DNA from: Candidatus Methylopumilus rimovensis
Lineage (GTDB): Bacteria; Pseudomonadota; Gammaproteobacteria; Burkholderiales; Methylophilaceae
Direction: 5' to 3'
DNA length: 64,000 nt
Assembly (NCBI RefSeq): GCF_006364615.1
Contig: NZ_CP040986.1
Coordinates: 930,001-994,000, forward strand
Shown: piece by piece, positions 9,977 through 20,797 of the stretch
How positions within the stretch are numbered: position 1 is the stretch's first letter
How the letters are laid out: every line of letters begins with the position of its first letter
The notes under the pieces: generated by a model
Told to the model about the DNA's origin: nothing
Databases searched by the model: none
Seen by the model: only the letters and a program-made list of their open reading frames with translations
Program-made: the position numbers and the translations under genes

Positions 9977-10818
9977 ATTTTAAAAAGATTTAATACGCCT
10001 TTAAAATCTGAGTGGTTAAATTTAAATCGTGCCTTTTCTTGAACAATAGGCTTAGCATGATATGCGATACTATATTGAGCTTCAGCTAACATCTTTAAAT
10101 CATTCGCTCCATCCCCAATCACAATAGTTTTTGATCTATCAATGTTAAGTTTAGATTGAAAATCTCGCACTGTCTGAGCCTTCACCTCATCGTTCACAAT
10201 GCGGCCTAAAACTTTACCTGTGAGTTTCTTATCTTTAATTTCAAGCTGATTAGATATAGCAACATCAATCCCTAGTTTATTCTTCACATAATCTGCAAAA
10301 TAATCAAAGCCACCTGAAACAAGTACTGTCGTGACGTTATTTTTACGGCAAGCTTTAACCCATGCTTGAGTGCCTTCATTAAATTTTAATCTTTCTTCTA
10401 TGACCTTAAAGAGCATCTCTTCTCCTAGACCTTCTAATAAAGAAACTCGCTTAATGAGACTTTGTGAAAAATCAATCTCGCCCATCATGGCACTTTTAGT
10501 AATCAAAGCGACATCTTCTTTTTTGCCGCACATATCTGCGATTTCATCGATACATTCAATCGATATGAGTGTTGAATCCATATCCATCACACATAAGCTA
10601 AATTCATTTAAAGCTTTGTAGCTATCTAAGATTGCAAAATCTATATTTTTCAAATGAAGTTGATTTTTTAAATCTCCGGATAAGTCATCACTAATATCAT
10701 ATATAGCAGCATTATCATTGATAAGCTTAGATGGGGAAGCTGTCACTTGGTCTAAAATTTCAGAGATTTCAGCCAAATGACTTTGGAAACTATATGAAGA
10801 TTGAATTAATAATTTCAT
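9973..10818 (-). CDS. serB: Phosphoserine phosphatase
   Basis: A 281-residue HAD-superfamily enzyme, the last step of serine biosynthesis. The nucleophile motif D-M-D-S-T lies at residues 79-83, followed by I-E-C-I-D-E-I-A-D, V-S-G-G-F (motif II) and G-D-G-A-N-D-L (motif III). The N-terminal 75 residues form the poorly conserved ACT-like region of the proteobacterial type. It is a single gene on the minus strand between two plus-strand groups, with a 124-bp gap to sucC on its upstream side that must hold both divergent promoters; I see no clear operator there. Confidence 0.94.
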   Translation of the reverse strand: MKLLIQSSYSFQSHLAEISEILDQVTASPSKLINDNAAIYDISDDLSGDLKNQLHLKNIDFAILDSYKALNEFSLCVMDMDSTLISIECIDEIADMCGKKEDVALITKSAMMGEIDFSQSLIKRVSLLEGLGEEMLFKVIEERLKFNEGTQAWVKACRKNNVTTVLVSGGFDYFADYVKNKLGIDVAISNQLEIKDKKLTGKVLGRIVNDEVKAQTVRDFQSKLNIDRSKTIVIGDGANDLKMLAEAQYSIAYHAKPIVQEKARFKFNHSDFKGVLNLFKI

Positions 10819-10942
10819 AAAATGAATAAATGATAAAAGGCTCTAAATGAATAATTCTAACATTGCTATGAAAATATAATTCTTAACTAGCATGTTTGCC
10901 TAAATTCATAGAAAATAATGCTTATTTAGATCCTTTTTTATC

Positions 10943-12106
10943 ATGAATCTCCACGAATATCAGGCCAAACAATTAATTGCAAAATACGGTATTTCTGTTC
11001 CAGAAGGTATTGTAATTAAGTCGATAGATGAAGTAGATCAATCAATAGGGGAGCTGGAAACTTCTTCTTATGTCATAAAAGCCCAAATTCACGCAGGTGG
11101 GAGAGGTAAAGCAGGTGGCGTTAAGATTGTTAATTCAAAAAAAGAGGCGTCTGAAGTTGTAAATTCACTTATTAATAAAAAACTTGTCACTTATCAAAAT
11201 AAGCCAGATGGTCAGCCTGTTAATTTAGTTCTTATCGAAGAGTCATGCGACATCGAAAAAGAATTATATTTCTCTATATTGGTTGATAGGCAATCAGAAA
11301 GAATCGTTGTCATTGCATCTTCTGCTGGCGGCATAGAAATTGAAGAAATTTCTAAAAATAATCCTGAAAAAATTATCAAAGAGCTATGTAGTCCAATTAA
11401 CGGCCTCATGGACTTTCAATCTCGAAATATTGCCTTTGCATTAGGTTTGCCTAATGAGATGATTAATGATTTTGTTAAGTTTGCTCGAAGTGCTTTTAAG
11501 GTCTTTATTGAAAATGATCTAGCACTATTAGAGATTAATCCGCTCGTGATTACTTCTAATAAAAAAATAATTGCTCTCGATTGCAAAGTGACAGTTGATG
11601 ACAATGCACTTTTGAAACAAAAAACATTGGCCGAACTTCGCGATTGGTCACAAAATGATTCTAAAGAAGCTGAGGCTTTTAACGCTGGATTAAACTATAT
11701 TGCACTTAATGGAAATATTGGCTGCATGGTTAATGGCGCAGGTCTTGCTATGGCTACCATGGATCTTATTAAACTTTATGGTGGAGAGCCTGCAAACTTT
11801 TTAGACGTCGGTGGTGGAGCAACTGCTGAAACTGTTGCGAAAGCTTTTAAAATTATTCTTGATGATAATAACGTGCAAGTTGTTTTAGTGAATATTTTTG
11901 GCGGTATTATGCGTTGCGATATTATTGCCGAAGGCATTATTGCAGCAGTCAAAGAAGTTGGCATCCAAATACCTATAGTGGTGAGATTGGAAGGTACCAA
12001 TGTGGATCTTGGCAAGAAACTTTTACAAACAAGCGGCTTAAATATCAAAGCTGCGAATTCACTTACTGAAGCGGCAACTATCGCGACTAGTCTTATAAAA
12101 AAATAA
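10943..12106 (+). CDS. sucC: Succinyl-CoA synthetase (ADP-forming) beta subunit
   Basis: A 387-residue ATP-grasp protein starting M-N-L-H-E-Y-Q-A-K, as almost all SucC proteins do. H-A-G-G-R-G-K-A-G-G-V at about 52-62 and the C-terminal ligase part with N-I-F-G-G-I-M-R-C-D are present. With SucD it interconverts succinyl-CoA and succinate with ATP. The sucD ATG follows the TAA with no gap, so translation is coupled. No 2-oxoglutarate dehydrogenase genes (sucAB) are next to it. A malate-CoA ligase role cannot be excluded from sequence alone, but succinate is more likely. Confidence 0.95.
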   Translation: MNLHEYQAKQLIAKYGISVPEGIVIKSIDEVDQSIGELETSSYVIKAQIHAGGRGKAGGVKIVNSKKEASEVVNSLINKKLVTYQNKPDGQPVNLVLIEESCDIEKELYFSILVDRQSERIVVIASSAGGIEIEEISKNNPEKIIKELCSPINGLMDFQSRNIAFALGLPNEMINDFVKFARSAFKVFIENDLALLEINPLVITSNKKIIALDCKVTVDDNALLKQKTLAELRDWSQNDSKEAEAFNAGLNYIALNGNIGCMVNGAGLAMATMDLIKLYGGEPANFLDVGGGATAETVAKAFKIILDDNNVQVVLVNIFGGIMRCDIIAEGIIAAVKEVGIQIPIVVRLEGTNVDLGKKLLQTSGLNIKAANSLTEAATIATSLIKK

Positions 12107-12979
12107 ATGTCTATTCTTATTAATAAATCTACCAAAGTAATTTGCCAGGGTTTTACTGGTAAACAGGGCACCTTTCACTCAGAGCAAGCACTCGCTTATG
12201 GTACAAAATTAGTAGGTGGAGTTACGCCTGGTAAAGGGGGCACATCTCATCTTAATCTACCTGTATTTAATACAGTAAGAGATGCTATTAAAATGACTAG
12301 CGCTAATGCTTCAGTAATTTATGTCCCCCCTGCTTATGCCGCAGACTCAATTATCGAGGCTTCGGAAGAAGGTATTGAAATTATTGTATGTATTACAGAA
12401 GGCATTCCAATTCAGGATATGATTAATGTTAAGGCAGCTATACGCGCTAATCAATCAAAGCTTATTGGTCCTAACTGTCCCGGTGTTATTACACCTGGCG
12501 AATGCAAGATTGGCATTATGCCTGGCAGCATTCATTTGCCCGGATCGATTGGTATTATTTCAAAATCAGGTACATTAACTTATGAGGCTGTTCAGCAAAC
12601 TACCACCCTTGGTTTAGGTCAAAGCACATGTGTTGGTATTGGTGGAGATCCTATCAAAGGACTTAATTTTATTGAATGCTTACAAATGTTTGAGGAAGAT
12701 AAAAATACTAAGGGTATTATCTTAGTCGGTGAAATTGGCGGCTCGGATGAAGAAGTGGCTGCTGAATACATTAAACAACATATCAAAAAACCTATCGCAG
12801 GTTATATTGCCGGCATCACAGCTCCCGAAGGAAAACGAATGGGTCATGCAGGCGCCATTATCTCTCAAGGCTCTGGTCTTGCAATAGATAAAATAAATGC
12901 ATTGGAGAAGGTCGGTGTCAGCATGTCAAAATCCCCTGCAGACATGGGTCTTACCATGCAAGCTTTATTAAAAAAATAA
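12107..12979 (+). CDS. sucD: Succinyl-CoA synthetase alpha subunit
   Basis: A 290-residue CoA-binding subunit. The N-terminal Rossmann part has [12 protein letters not shown] and G-G-V-T-P-G-K-G-G. The phosphohistidine is in M-G-H-A-G-A-I (His247), and G-P-N-C-P-G-V-I and S-K-S-G-T-L-T-Y-E are conserved. It directly follows sucC and is itself followed after 2 bp by a secreted ankyrin gene, so the three are probably one message. Confidence 0.95.
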   Translation: MSILINKSTKVICQGFTGKQGTFHSEQALAYGTKLVGGVTPGKGGTSHLNLPVFNTVRDAIKMTSANASVIYVPPAYAADSIIEASEEGIEIIVCITEGIPIQDMINVKAAIRANQSKLIGPNCPGVITPGECKIGIMPGSIHLPGSIGIISKSGTLTYEAVQQTTTLGLGQSTCVGIGGDPIKGLNFIECLQMFEEDKNTKGIILVGEIGGSDEEVAAEYIKQHIKKPIAGYIAGITAPEGKRMGHAGAIISQGSGLAIDKINALEKVGVSMSKSPADMGLTMQALLKK

Positions 12980-12981
12980 AA

Positions 12982-13929
12982 TTGTACAAAAAAACTCTTT
13001 TTTTCCTCCTTTTAATTGCTTCTTTGTTTGCATCAATTGCATATACTGAAGAATCTGTGAATTATCTTTTAACGGCAGCCTCAAAAGGTGACGTTGAAAC
13101 AGTAAGCGCTATTCTAGAGAGTGGCGGCAATCCAAATACTAAAGATGAGGATGGTGTCACAGCACTAATGTATGCTGCAAGAAAAGATATGGATAAAATT
13201 GTAGCGCTTTTAATTAAAAAAGGTGCGGCAGTGAATGCAACAGAAAGTAATGGTTGGACTGCATTAATGTTTGCAGCCAAAAAAAACTACGTACGATCAG
13301 CTCAATTATTATTAGACAATGGGGCAGATCCAAAAATAAGAGACAATGATGGATGGAGCGCATATGGATTAGCAGCTATATCAGGATTTCACGAGACTGT
13401 AGATCTTTTAATCAAACGCGGTATTGACCCGAATAACACCAACGATGCTGGGCAAACTGTTTTAATGTATGCAGCCAAAAATGGTGACATTAAAATAATT
13501 CAAACATTACTAGATCATGGTGCCGATCCAAATATGACAGACAAATATAAATGTAGTCCTCTAATGTATGCCGCCAGAGAAGGTAATGCAGGCGCAGCAG
13601 CCCTCTTTATAAAACGTGGCGTAAAAGTTGATTATGAAGACCAATTTAGCTGGACAGCACTGACATGGGCTACTAAAAAGAATCACTTACCTGTCGCCAA
13701 GATCCTCATAGAAAACGGCGCTAATATTGATCGCAAAGATTCTGATGGCACACCTATTCTTCATTACGCTGTAGCAAATAAATCTAAAGAAATGATTCAG
13801 CTTTTCATTGACGCAAAAGTAAATTTAAAAGCAAAGGATCGTTATGGATTAACAGCTCTTGTATACGCGCTTAAAGCTAAAAACACTGAAATTGTTGATC
13901 TAATTAAAAATGCAGGTGGTGGTTACTAA
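12982..13929 (+). CDS. Secreted ankyrin-repeat protein, about nine repeats
   Basis: A 315-residue protein with a signal peptide (residues 1 to about 22, T-L-F-F-L-L-L-I-A-S-L-F-A) and a nearly continuous array of about nine 33-residue ankyrin repeats to the C terminus; repeat cores read T-A-L-M-Y-A-A-R and L-L-D-H-G-A-D-P-N. The start is a TTG at 12982; there is no in-frame ATG that would keep the signal peptide. It starts 2 bp after sucD and ends 5 bp before nadE. It is likely a periplasmic protein-binding scaffold; the partner is unknown. Confidence 0.82.
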   Translation: MYKKTLFFLLLIASLFASIAYTEESVNYLLTAASKGDVETVSAILESGGNPNTKDEDGVTALMYAARKDMDKIVALLIKKGAAVNATESNGWTALMFAAKKNYVRSAQLLLDNGADPKIRDNDGWSAYGLAAISGFHETVDLLIKRGIDPNNTNDAGQTVLMYAAKNGDIKIIQTLLDHGADPNMTDKYKCSPLMYAAREGNAGAAALFIKRGVKVDYEDQFSWTALTWATKKNHLPVAKILIENGANIDRKDSDGTPILHYAVANKSKEMIQLFIDAKVNLKAKDRYGLTALVYALKAKNTEIVDLIKNAGGGY

Positions 13930-13934
13930 AAATC

Positions 13935-15530
13935 ATGAAAATAGCCCTAGCGCAAATAAATTCATTTGTTGGTGATATAGAAAAAAATAGTAACCTTATT
14001 ATTAAGCGCGCCAAAGAAGCTTCTAATAAAGGAGCTGAAATATTTATTACTCCTGAGCTTTCTATATGCGGCTACCCGCCTGAGGATCTGGTTTTAAGAG
14101 AAGATTTTCTTGATGCATGCACAAAAGCATTAAAAAAAATTGCGAAAGCCTTACCTTTCATAAAGGTTATCGTAGGGCACCCATTAAAAAAAGATAGTAA
14201 AATATATAATTCAGCCTCCTTAATTTTTAATGGAAAAATTCAAGGTACCTATTCGAAACAAACGCTGCCAAACTATGGTGTATTTGACGAAAATAGATAT
14301 TTTAAATCAGGTGAAAAAGAATTTATTTTTACACATAAAAATTTAAAATTTGGTCTTCTAATATGTGAAGATGCCTGGAGTTTTTTACCAAGCAAATTAC
14401 TCAAAAAAAAATCAGTTGATAGCATTATTGTAATTAATGCATCTCCTTATGAAATAGAAAAATCTAATACCCGAATAAAAGTTATTTCTAAATTAGCGAG
14501 AGAAACTAAATCCACTGTGATCTACCTCAACGCAATTGGAGGCCAAGATGAGCTGATATTTGATGGTGGTTCTTTCGTTGTCAATAAAGAAGCAAAACTC
14601 TTACATCAATCATCCTTCTTTAAGGAAGAAACAGCCATTATTGATGTTTTTTCAAAAACAATTATTAAATTTAATAGGCATAAAATCTCTTATCATAAGG
14701 AGGCACATCTATATGAAGCGCTTAAATTAGCACTCAAAGATTATGTAGTTAAAAATAATTTTAAAAACCTATTTATAGGCTTATCCGGTGGCATTGATTC
14801 TGCTCTAGTTTTAGCGTTGGCAAGCGACACATTTGATAAAAAAAATATTACTGCTGTTATGATGCCCTCAGAATTTACTGCAAAATTAAGTATTACAGAG
14901 TCTCGAAGAATGATTAAAAATACTGGCGTGAATTACAAGGAAATAGATATTCAATCTATTTTTAAACTTTTCAGAAAAACATTGTCTAGTGAATTTAAAA
15001 ATAAGCCTTTTGATACTACCGAAGAAAATATACAGGCTCGTATAAGAGCTGTTTTATTAATGGCGCTATCTAATAAATTTAATGGAATTGTAATATCAAC
15101 AAGTAACAAAAGTGAAACTGCTGTTGGTTACTCAACGCTATATGGCGATATGGTGGGAGGTTTTGCCCTTCTTAAAGATGTGCCAAAAACATGGGTTTAT
15201 AAATTAGCAAATTATAGAAATTCAATATCAACTATCATTCCAAATAAAATAATTAAGAGGCCGCCAACGGCTGAACTTAGGCCTAATCAGTTAGATCAGA
15301 ATAGTCTGCCTAAATATGAAATTCTTGATAAGATAATTGAGCTTTATATTGAAAAAGATTTGTCTATAGACTCTATTGTAAAAAAAGGTTTTTCTAGTAA
15401 AAATGTTAATCACGTTGTAAAGTTAATTAATGATAACGAATTCAAAAGAGCCCAAAGTCCAATAGGTCCAAAAATTACCAAAAGGGCTTTTGGCAAAGAC
15501 AGAAGATACCCCATTACCTTTAAACATTAA
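13935..15530 (+). CDS. nadE: Glutamine-dependent NAD+ synthetase
   Basis: A 531-residue two-domain enzyme. The N-terminal nitrilase-type glutaminase has E-L-S-I-C-G-Y-P-P-E-D and its catalytic cysteine in L-L-I-C-E-D-A-W. The C-terminal ammonia-dependent synthetase, from about residue 270, has the PP-loop G-L-S-G-G-I-D-S-A-L. It makes NAD+ from deamido-NAD+, glutamine and ATP in the cytoplasm. The glnB gene follows by 22 bp; nadE and PII genes are often neighbours, and PII control of glutamine-dependent NadE has been reported in Proteobacteria. Confidence 0.95.
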   Translation: MKIALAQINSFVGDIEKNSNLIIKRAKEASNKGAEIFITPELSICGYPPEDLVLREDFLDACTKALKKIAKALPFIKVIVGHPLKKDSKIYNSASLIFNGKIQGTYSKQTLPNYGVFDENRYFKSGEKEFIFTHKNLKFGLLICEDAWSFLPSKLLKKKSVDSIIVINASPYEIEKSNTRIKVISKLARETKSTVIYLNAIGGQDELIFDGGSFVVNKEAKLLHQSSFFKEETAIIDVFSKTIIKFNRHKISYHKEAHLYEALKLALKDYVVKNNFKNLFIGLSGGIDSALVLALASDTFDKKNITAVMMPSEFTAKLSITESRRMIKNTGVNYKEIDIQSIFKLFRKTLSSEFKNKPFDTTEENIQARIRAVLLMALSNKFNGIVISTSNKSETAVGYSTLYGDMVGGFALLKDVPKTWVYKLANYRNSISTIIPNKIIKRPPTAELRPNQLDQNSLPKYEILDKIIELYIEKDLSIDSIVKKGFSSKNVNHVVKLINDNEFKRAQSPIGPKITKRAFGKDRRYPITFKH

Positions 15531-15552
15531 TGCATACAAAGAGGGAAGATAG

Positions 15553-16632
<1,080 letters not shown>

Positions 16633-16636
<4 letters not shown>

Positions 16637-16815
16637 GAATAATCTTCATTATCTTTAAGCAGCCTCGCTTCACTCTCAAGCAAAATAGGAATACCGTCTT
16701 TAATAGGATAAGCAAGCTTGGCAGACTTTGATATGAGCTCATTCTGATCTTTTTTATAAATTAATGGGCCTTTGGTTACTGGGCAAACTAAGATTTTTAG
16801 TAGATTTTTATCCAT
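16633..16815 (-). CDS. Trm112 family protein (YcaR-like)
   Basis: A 60-residue protein: [14 protein letters not shown] then [12 protein letters not shown]. This is the short Trm112-like family regularly found between lpxK and kdsB. Only one cysteine remains, so a zinc finger is unlikely, as in other YcaR proteins. Function is unknown. It overlaps lpxK by 8 bp and kdsB by 4 bp, so all three are translationally coupled. Confidence 0.88.
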
Positions 16816-17803
16816 GGCTTATATGCTTCAACTTTTTTAAAATAACGTCGATAAACTTCGAATTTATTTCGGCAGAAACTGGCAAATACCAAAAGTTATC
16901 TTGAGCAAACTTCTCGCATTTCACAGCATCTTTCTCAGTCATTATAATATTCTTATCATCCATAGTTTTAAAATCTTTTTTTGTAAATCGATAATGATCT
17001 TTATAGGCGGAACTATCAAATACTAAACCAAGCGATTTAAGATCATTAAAAAATAGATCTGGATTCCCTATGCCAGCTATGGCATGAATATTCCTTAAGC
17101 GAATCTTATTTAATGAAATCTCTTGATTGGTCTTTAGATTTATTAAAACCTCTCTCTTATATTTCATGAGGTAACTGCCATCTATCACTTTTTTATGATT
17201 GCATACAATGATATCTACATCATTTAACTTATATATAGACTCTCTTAGCGGTCCTGCTGGCAAAAGATATCCATTTCCAAATTTCCTAGTACCATCAATT
17301 ACTATTACTTCTACATCGCGCATTAAACGATAATGCTGAATGCCGTCGTCAGATAAAATGACGTCTATTTTTTTATACTTCTTAATAAGTGCTTTTGCTG
17401 CCATCACTCTATCTTTTGAAACAAAAACTGGCATACGGGTACGCTTTTGGATCAAAATCGGCTCGTCCCCTACCTCATCTGTATTGCTTTTTGGATTAAC
17501 TTCAGCAGCATCTATTACTTTGGAGCCATATCCTCTGCTTACTATACCGGGATGATATCCATTTTTTTTCAATTCATTTGCAAGATGGATAACTAAAGGG
17601 GTTTTCCCTGTCCCACCGAGCGTAATGTTTCCTACAACAACCACAGGGACTTTTAATTTGTAAGATTTTAGAAAATTAAATTGGTAAAGATATTTTCTAG
17701 CATAAGATATTAAAAAAAATATTGCTGATAAAGGAAGAAGCAATAAAGAAGCTGGGCTTTTTGAGTAATGTATTTTAGAGAGAACTTCTTCGTATGCAAT
17801 CAA
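16808..17803 (-). CDS. lpxK: Tetraacyldisaccharide 4'-kinase
   Basis: A 331-residue inner-membrane-associated kinase that phosphorylates the lipid A disaccharide at the 4' position. An N-terminal membrane helix (about residues 18-38) precedes the P-loop [12 protein letters not shown] near residue 60. S-R-G-Y-G and S-D-D-G-I-Q-H-Y are family motifs. It lies 4 bp after msbA, the flippase for its product's derivative, which is the usual arrangement. Confidence 0.94.
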   Translation of the reverse strand: MIAYEEVLSKIHYSKSPASLLLLPLSAIFFLISYARKYLYQFNFLKSYKLKVPVVVVGNITLGGTGKTPLVIHLANELKKNGYHPGIVSRGYGSKVIDAAEVNPKSNTDEVGDEPILIQKRTRMPVFVSKDRVMAAKALIKKYKKIDVILSDDGIQHYRLMRDVEVIVIDGTRKFGNGYLLPAGPLRESIYKLNDVDIIVCNHKKVIDGSYLMKYKREVLINLKTNQEISLNKIRLRNIHAIAGIGNPDLFFNDLKSLGLVFDSSAYKDHYRFTKKDFKTMDDKNIIMTEKDAVKCEKFAQDNFWYLPVSAEINSKFIDVILKKLKHISHG

Positions 17804-17807
17804 AATA

Positions 17808-19562
17808 TTACTTTAGCCCTTTTTTGTAGAGTACTGCATAATGCTTACAGCGCCTAATCAATTCTTTGTGAGTCCCGACATCAATGACTCTTGATTTTTC
17901 AATCACAACGATTCGATCAGCATTTAAAATTGTAGAGAGTCTATGGGCAATAACTAAAGTTGTTCTATTTTTCATTAAATTGTCTAGAGCTAACTGAACA
18001 TATTTTTCAGAATGAGAGTCGAGCGCAGATGTAGCTTCATCGAGGAGCAATATAGGTGCATTTTTTAAAATTGCACGGGCAATTGCAATTCTTTGGCGCT
18101 GCCCCCCTGATAATCGCAAACCTCTATCCCCAATTTCGTGGTCTAATTGATTTTCAAGAGGCTCAATAAACTCCCATGCGTTAGCTGCTATAGCAGCTTT
18201 TTTTACCTCTTCTTTATTTACCAATCGATCTGCGGCACCATAAGCTATATTATTCATAATAGTGTCATTAAATAAAATCGTATCTTGACTCACTAAGGAA
18301 AACTGACTTCGCAAATTTCTTAACTTGAGATCTTTAATATTAATACCATCTAATGATATTTGGCCCTGTTCAATTTCATAAAATCTGGGCAGTAAATTAA
18401 TTAGCGTTGTTTTCCCTCCGCCTGATTTGCCAACAAGCGCTACTTTTTCCCCGGGCTTAATATTTAAATTAATACCTTCAAGAATATTATGTTTACTATC
18501 ATGATATTTGAATGTTAAATCAGATATTTTTATATATCCTTTTGCGCGCTTGATAGATTTTGAGCCTCGATCGATCTCGGAAGCTTCATCCATCAATCCG
18601 AATACGCTTCTTGCAGCTGCAATAGCAATTTGAACTTTATCATTTATTAAAGTTAGGCTCCTAATTGGGGAAATAATCATTAGCAAAGCCCCAAAAAAAG
18701 CAGCAAATTGCCCTGCGGATAGTTTACCAAAGGAATAAAAAGCAATACCAGATAATGCAATACCCGCCAAAACTTCAACCGTGAAAGAATTTAATGCACT
18801 TATTCTTACAAGCTTAGTTTGTGCTTTTCTTATTTTTTCAGAAATCTTAGTAAATCGACTAATTTCATATTTATTTGAGCCAAAAATTTTAACAATTCTT
18901 TGGCCTGAAATGGCTTCATCTGAAGACATTGTGAGTTCCCCCATGGCACGCTGGGAAATGGTCCCAGCATTTCTCAACCTGGGTGACATCATCCTTAAAT
19001 AATAAGTAAGCAAAGGGGCCAATAAAAAGAATGTTAAGGTAAGTTTCCAGTCCAAATAAATCATGTAAGAGATAATCCCAATAACACTTAATCCGTCCTT
19101 AATAAAATAAAAACCAATATCTGTAATGAGCTCTGAAAGCTGCTGAACATCATTAGTTATTTTAGAAACGATGTGACTTGAAGAATTTTTATCAAAAAAA
19201 TTAACTGGTAACATCATAATTTTCTTAAAAAGATCACATCTAATACTTTCAACAGTTCTCATTGAAATTGATTTTAAAAAATAACTTGAAAATAATCCTG
19301 ACAATGCTCTTATAAACATTACCAGAAGCAAAAGAAGCGTCAAGGAAACTTGTTTATGTCCAGAATCAGATCCAAATCCGTGATCTGTAATCTTTTTTAT
19401 AGTGGCTAAAAATGCTGCATTAGTTAAGGACAAAACAACTAGCGAGATAAAACTTAAGAATAAAATAATCTTATGTTGCCAAGTATATTTAAAAAGTCTT
19501 TTGTAAAGATACTTAAGATTAATAGACTGTGATGAAGTTATTTTTTTAATATTTTTTGACAT
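17808..19562 (-). CDS. msbA: Lipid A export ABC transporter MsbA
   Basis: A 584-residue half-transporter with six membrane helices in residues 30-330 and a C-terminal ATPase domain: Walker A G-K-S-G-G-G-K-T-T, signature L-S-G-G-Q-R-Q-R, Walker B I-L-L-L-D-E-A-T-S-A-L-D. It flips core-lipid A across the inner membrane as a homodimer. It stands between exbD and lpxK in the minus-strand envelope block. Confidence 0.94.
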   Translation of the reverse strand: MSKNIKKITSSQSINLKYLYKRLFKYTWQHKIILFLSFISLVVLSLTNAAFLATIKKITDHGFGSDSGHKQVSLTLLLLLVMFIRALSGLFSSYFLKSISMRTVESIRCDLFKKIMMLPVNFFDKNSSSHIVSKITNDVQQLSELITDIGFYFIKDGLSVIGIISYMIYLDWKLTLTFFLLAPLLTYYLRMMSPRLRNAGTISQRAMGELTMSSDEAISGQRIVKIFGSNKYEISRFTKISEKIRKAQTKLVRISALNSFTVEVLAGIALSGIAFYSFGKLSAGQFAAFFGALLMIISPIRSLTLINDKVQIAIAAARSVFGLMDEASEIDRGSKSIKRAKGYIKISDLTFKYHDSKHNILEGINLNIKPGEKVALVGKSGGGKTTLINLLPRFYEIEQGQISLDGINIKDLKLRNLRSQFSLVSQDTILFNDTIMNNIAYGAADRLVNKEEVKKAAIAANAWEFIEPLENQLDHEIGDRGLRLSGGQRQRIAIARAILKNAPILLLDEATSALDSHSEKYVQLALDNLMKNRTTLVIAHRLSTILNADRIVVIEKSRVIDVGTHKELIRRCKHYAVLYKKGLK

Positions 19563-19594
19563 TAGGCCAAGAAAAAACTAAACTTTTCTAAAGT

Positions 19595-20008
19595 CTAATT
19601 AATTTTTGTAGAAAATGTAATATGAGTTAAGCCGGCTTGCCTTGAGGCTTCCATAACGTTAATTACTGATTGGTGTTCGCATTTTGCATCTGCATTAATG
19701 ATCACAGGAATTTCTTTTTCGCCTTTAGACGAATTTTTTAAGGCTGCAATAATAGACTCAAGGCTCTTATTTGGAAGCTGTGTTTCGTTGACCGAATAAA
19801 CACCATCGGCAGTAATGGATACGTTAATAACATTAGGCTTTTTATCGGGGCTATTAGCTTCAGCGGTCGGAAGATTAATTTTTAATTCGCTAAATCTAGA
19901 AAAGGTTGTACTCACGACAAGGAAAATAATAATAACCAATAATACGTCGATTAAAGGAACCAAGTTTAATTCCATTTCTTCGTGTTTTTTTCCTCGTTGA
20001 AAATTCAT
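19595..20008 (-). CDS. exbD: ExbD/TolR family protein
   Basis: A 137-residue protein with one N-terminal membrane helix that holds the essential aspartate (N-L-V-P-L-I-D-V-L-L-V-I) and a periplasmic domain. Together with ExbB it forms a proton-driven motor. It lies 16 bp after exbB. No tonB or tolA is adjacent, so the energised partner is not identified; the placement beside msbA and lol genes is common in Betaproteobacteria. Confidence 0.87.
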   Translation of the reverse strand: MNFQRGKKHEEMELNLVPLIDVLLVIIIFLVVSTTFSRFSELKINLPTAEANSPDKKPNVINVSITADGVYSVNETQLPNKSLESIIAALKNSSKGEKEIPVIINADAKCEHQSVINVMEASRQAGLTHITFSTKIN

Positions 20009-20024
20009 ATATAATCCTAATTAT

Positions 20025-20627
20025 TTATTTACGAACACCCATAGATTCAATTAGCTTAAGAGCTTGTTGCTCCATATCAAAAATTAAATCATCTACTTTA
20101 GATCTAAAAAAGCGATAAAAAATCATTGCAGGAACCGCTACAACAATACCCGCTGCTGTATTGTACAAAGCAACAGAAATACCTCTTGCAAATACAGCTA
20201 CATCATGACCGCTATTTGTAAATGAGCTAAAAAGATCGACCATACCTATGACCGTTCCCAAGAGTCCTAAAAGAGGAGCTACTGCAGCAATTGTGCCCAA
20301 TGTTGGCAAGTACTTTTCAAGCTTGTAGTTCACTGCTCTACCTGACTCTTCTATAGCCTCTTTAATATGAGCTGCGGATGTATTTGAATTAAGAAGAGCG
20401 CTTGCAAAAATTTCACCTAAGAGAGAGTGCTCTCTGATTTTTGCAATTACATCTTTCTTTATCGAGCCTTGATTTAACAACTTCTGAACCTCAGGAAGAA
20501 GATCGCTTGGTGCAACAACCTCAACTCTTAATGACCAGAAGCGCTCACCAATTATTGCTAGGGCAATAATTGATGCAAATATGAGCGGCCAAATAGGCCA
20601 TCCTGCAGCTAAAATAATTTCCCACAT
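20025..20627 (-). CDS. exbB: ExbB/TolQ/MotA family proton channel
   Basis: A 200-residue protein with three hydrophobic segments: one at the N terminus (A-A-G-W-P-I-W-P-L-I-F) and two in the second half with T-I-A-A-V-A-P-L-L-G-L-L-G-T-V-I-G-M and A-L-Y-N-T-A-A-G-I-V-V-A-V-P-A. These are the conserved ExbB/TolQ proton-channel helices. Upstream lies a 34-bp tandem repeat separating it from lolD, so exbB may have its own promoter or be post-transcriptionally uncoupled from lolCD. Confidence 0.88.
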   Translation of the reverse strand: MWEIILAAGWPIWPLIFASIIALAIIGERFWSLRVEVVAPSDLLPEVQKLLNQGSIKKDVIAKIREHSLLGEIFASALLNSNTSAAHIKEAIEESGRAVNYKLEKYLPTLGTIAAVAPLLGLLGTVIGMVDLFSSFTNSGHDVAVFARGISVALYNTAAGIVVAVPAMIFYRFFRSKVDDLIFDMEQQALKLIESMGVRK

Positions 20628-20661
20628 ATCTAATTCTCCAAGTGTTTGATGAGTAATATTC

Positions 20662-20797
20662 TATCTTAATATTCAGTTAATTGTTTAAATCAACTTATCT
20701 TAATATTTAGTTAATTGTTTAAATCAACTTATCTTAATATTTAGTTAATTGTTTAAATCAACTTATCTTAATATTCAGTTAATTACTTAAACCAAGC
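20662..20797 (-). repeat. Four tandem copies of a 34-bp hairpin-forming repeat
   Basis: Units begin at 20662, 20696, 20730 and 20764, each exactly 34 bp with no spacers. Units 2 and 3 are identical as far as I can read; unit 1 differs by one base and unit 4 has diverged near its end, next to the lolD stop. Read on the minus strand, the direction of transcription from lolD into exbB, each of the first three units contains AGTTGATT, then a 5-nt loop, then AATTAACT: an 8-bp stem with one G-U pair. They could act in mRNA stability or expression balance between lolCD and exbBD; this is inference. Confidence 0.9.

Noticed and set aside
10819-10942. tRNA or small RNA in the serB/sucC gap.
   Set aside because: No cloverleaf-compatible stems or conserved T-loop sequence, and no terminator; it most likely holds only divergent promoters.
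11776-12171. 131-residue minus-strand frame across the sucC/sucD junction.
   Set aside because: It is a shadow of two conserved, coupled genes and shows no recognisable domain.
20662-20797. CRISPR array.
   Set aside because: The units are contiguous, with no variable spacers and no cas genes nearby; this is a simple tandem repeat.
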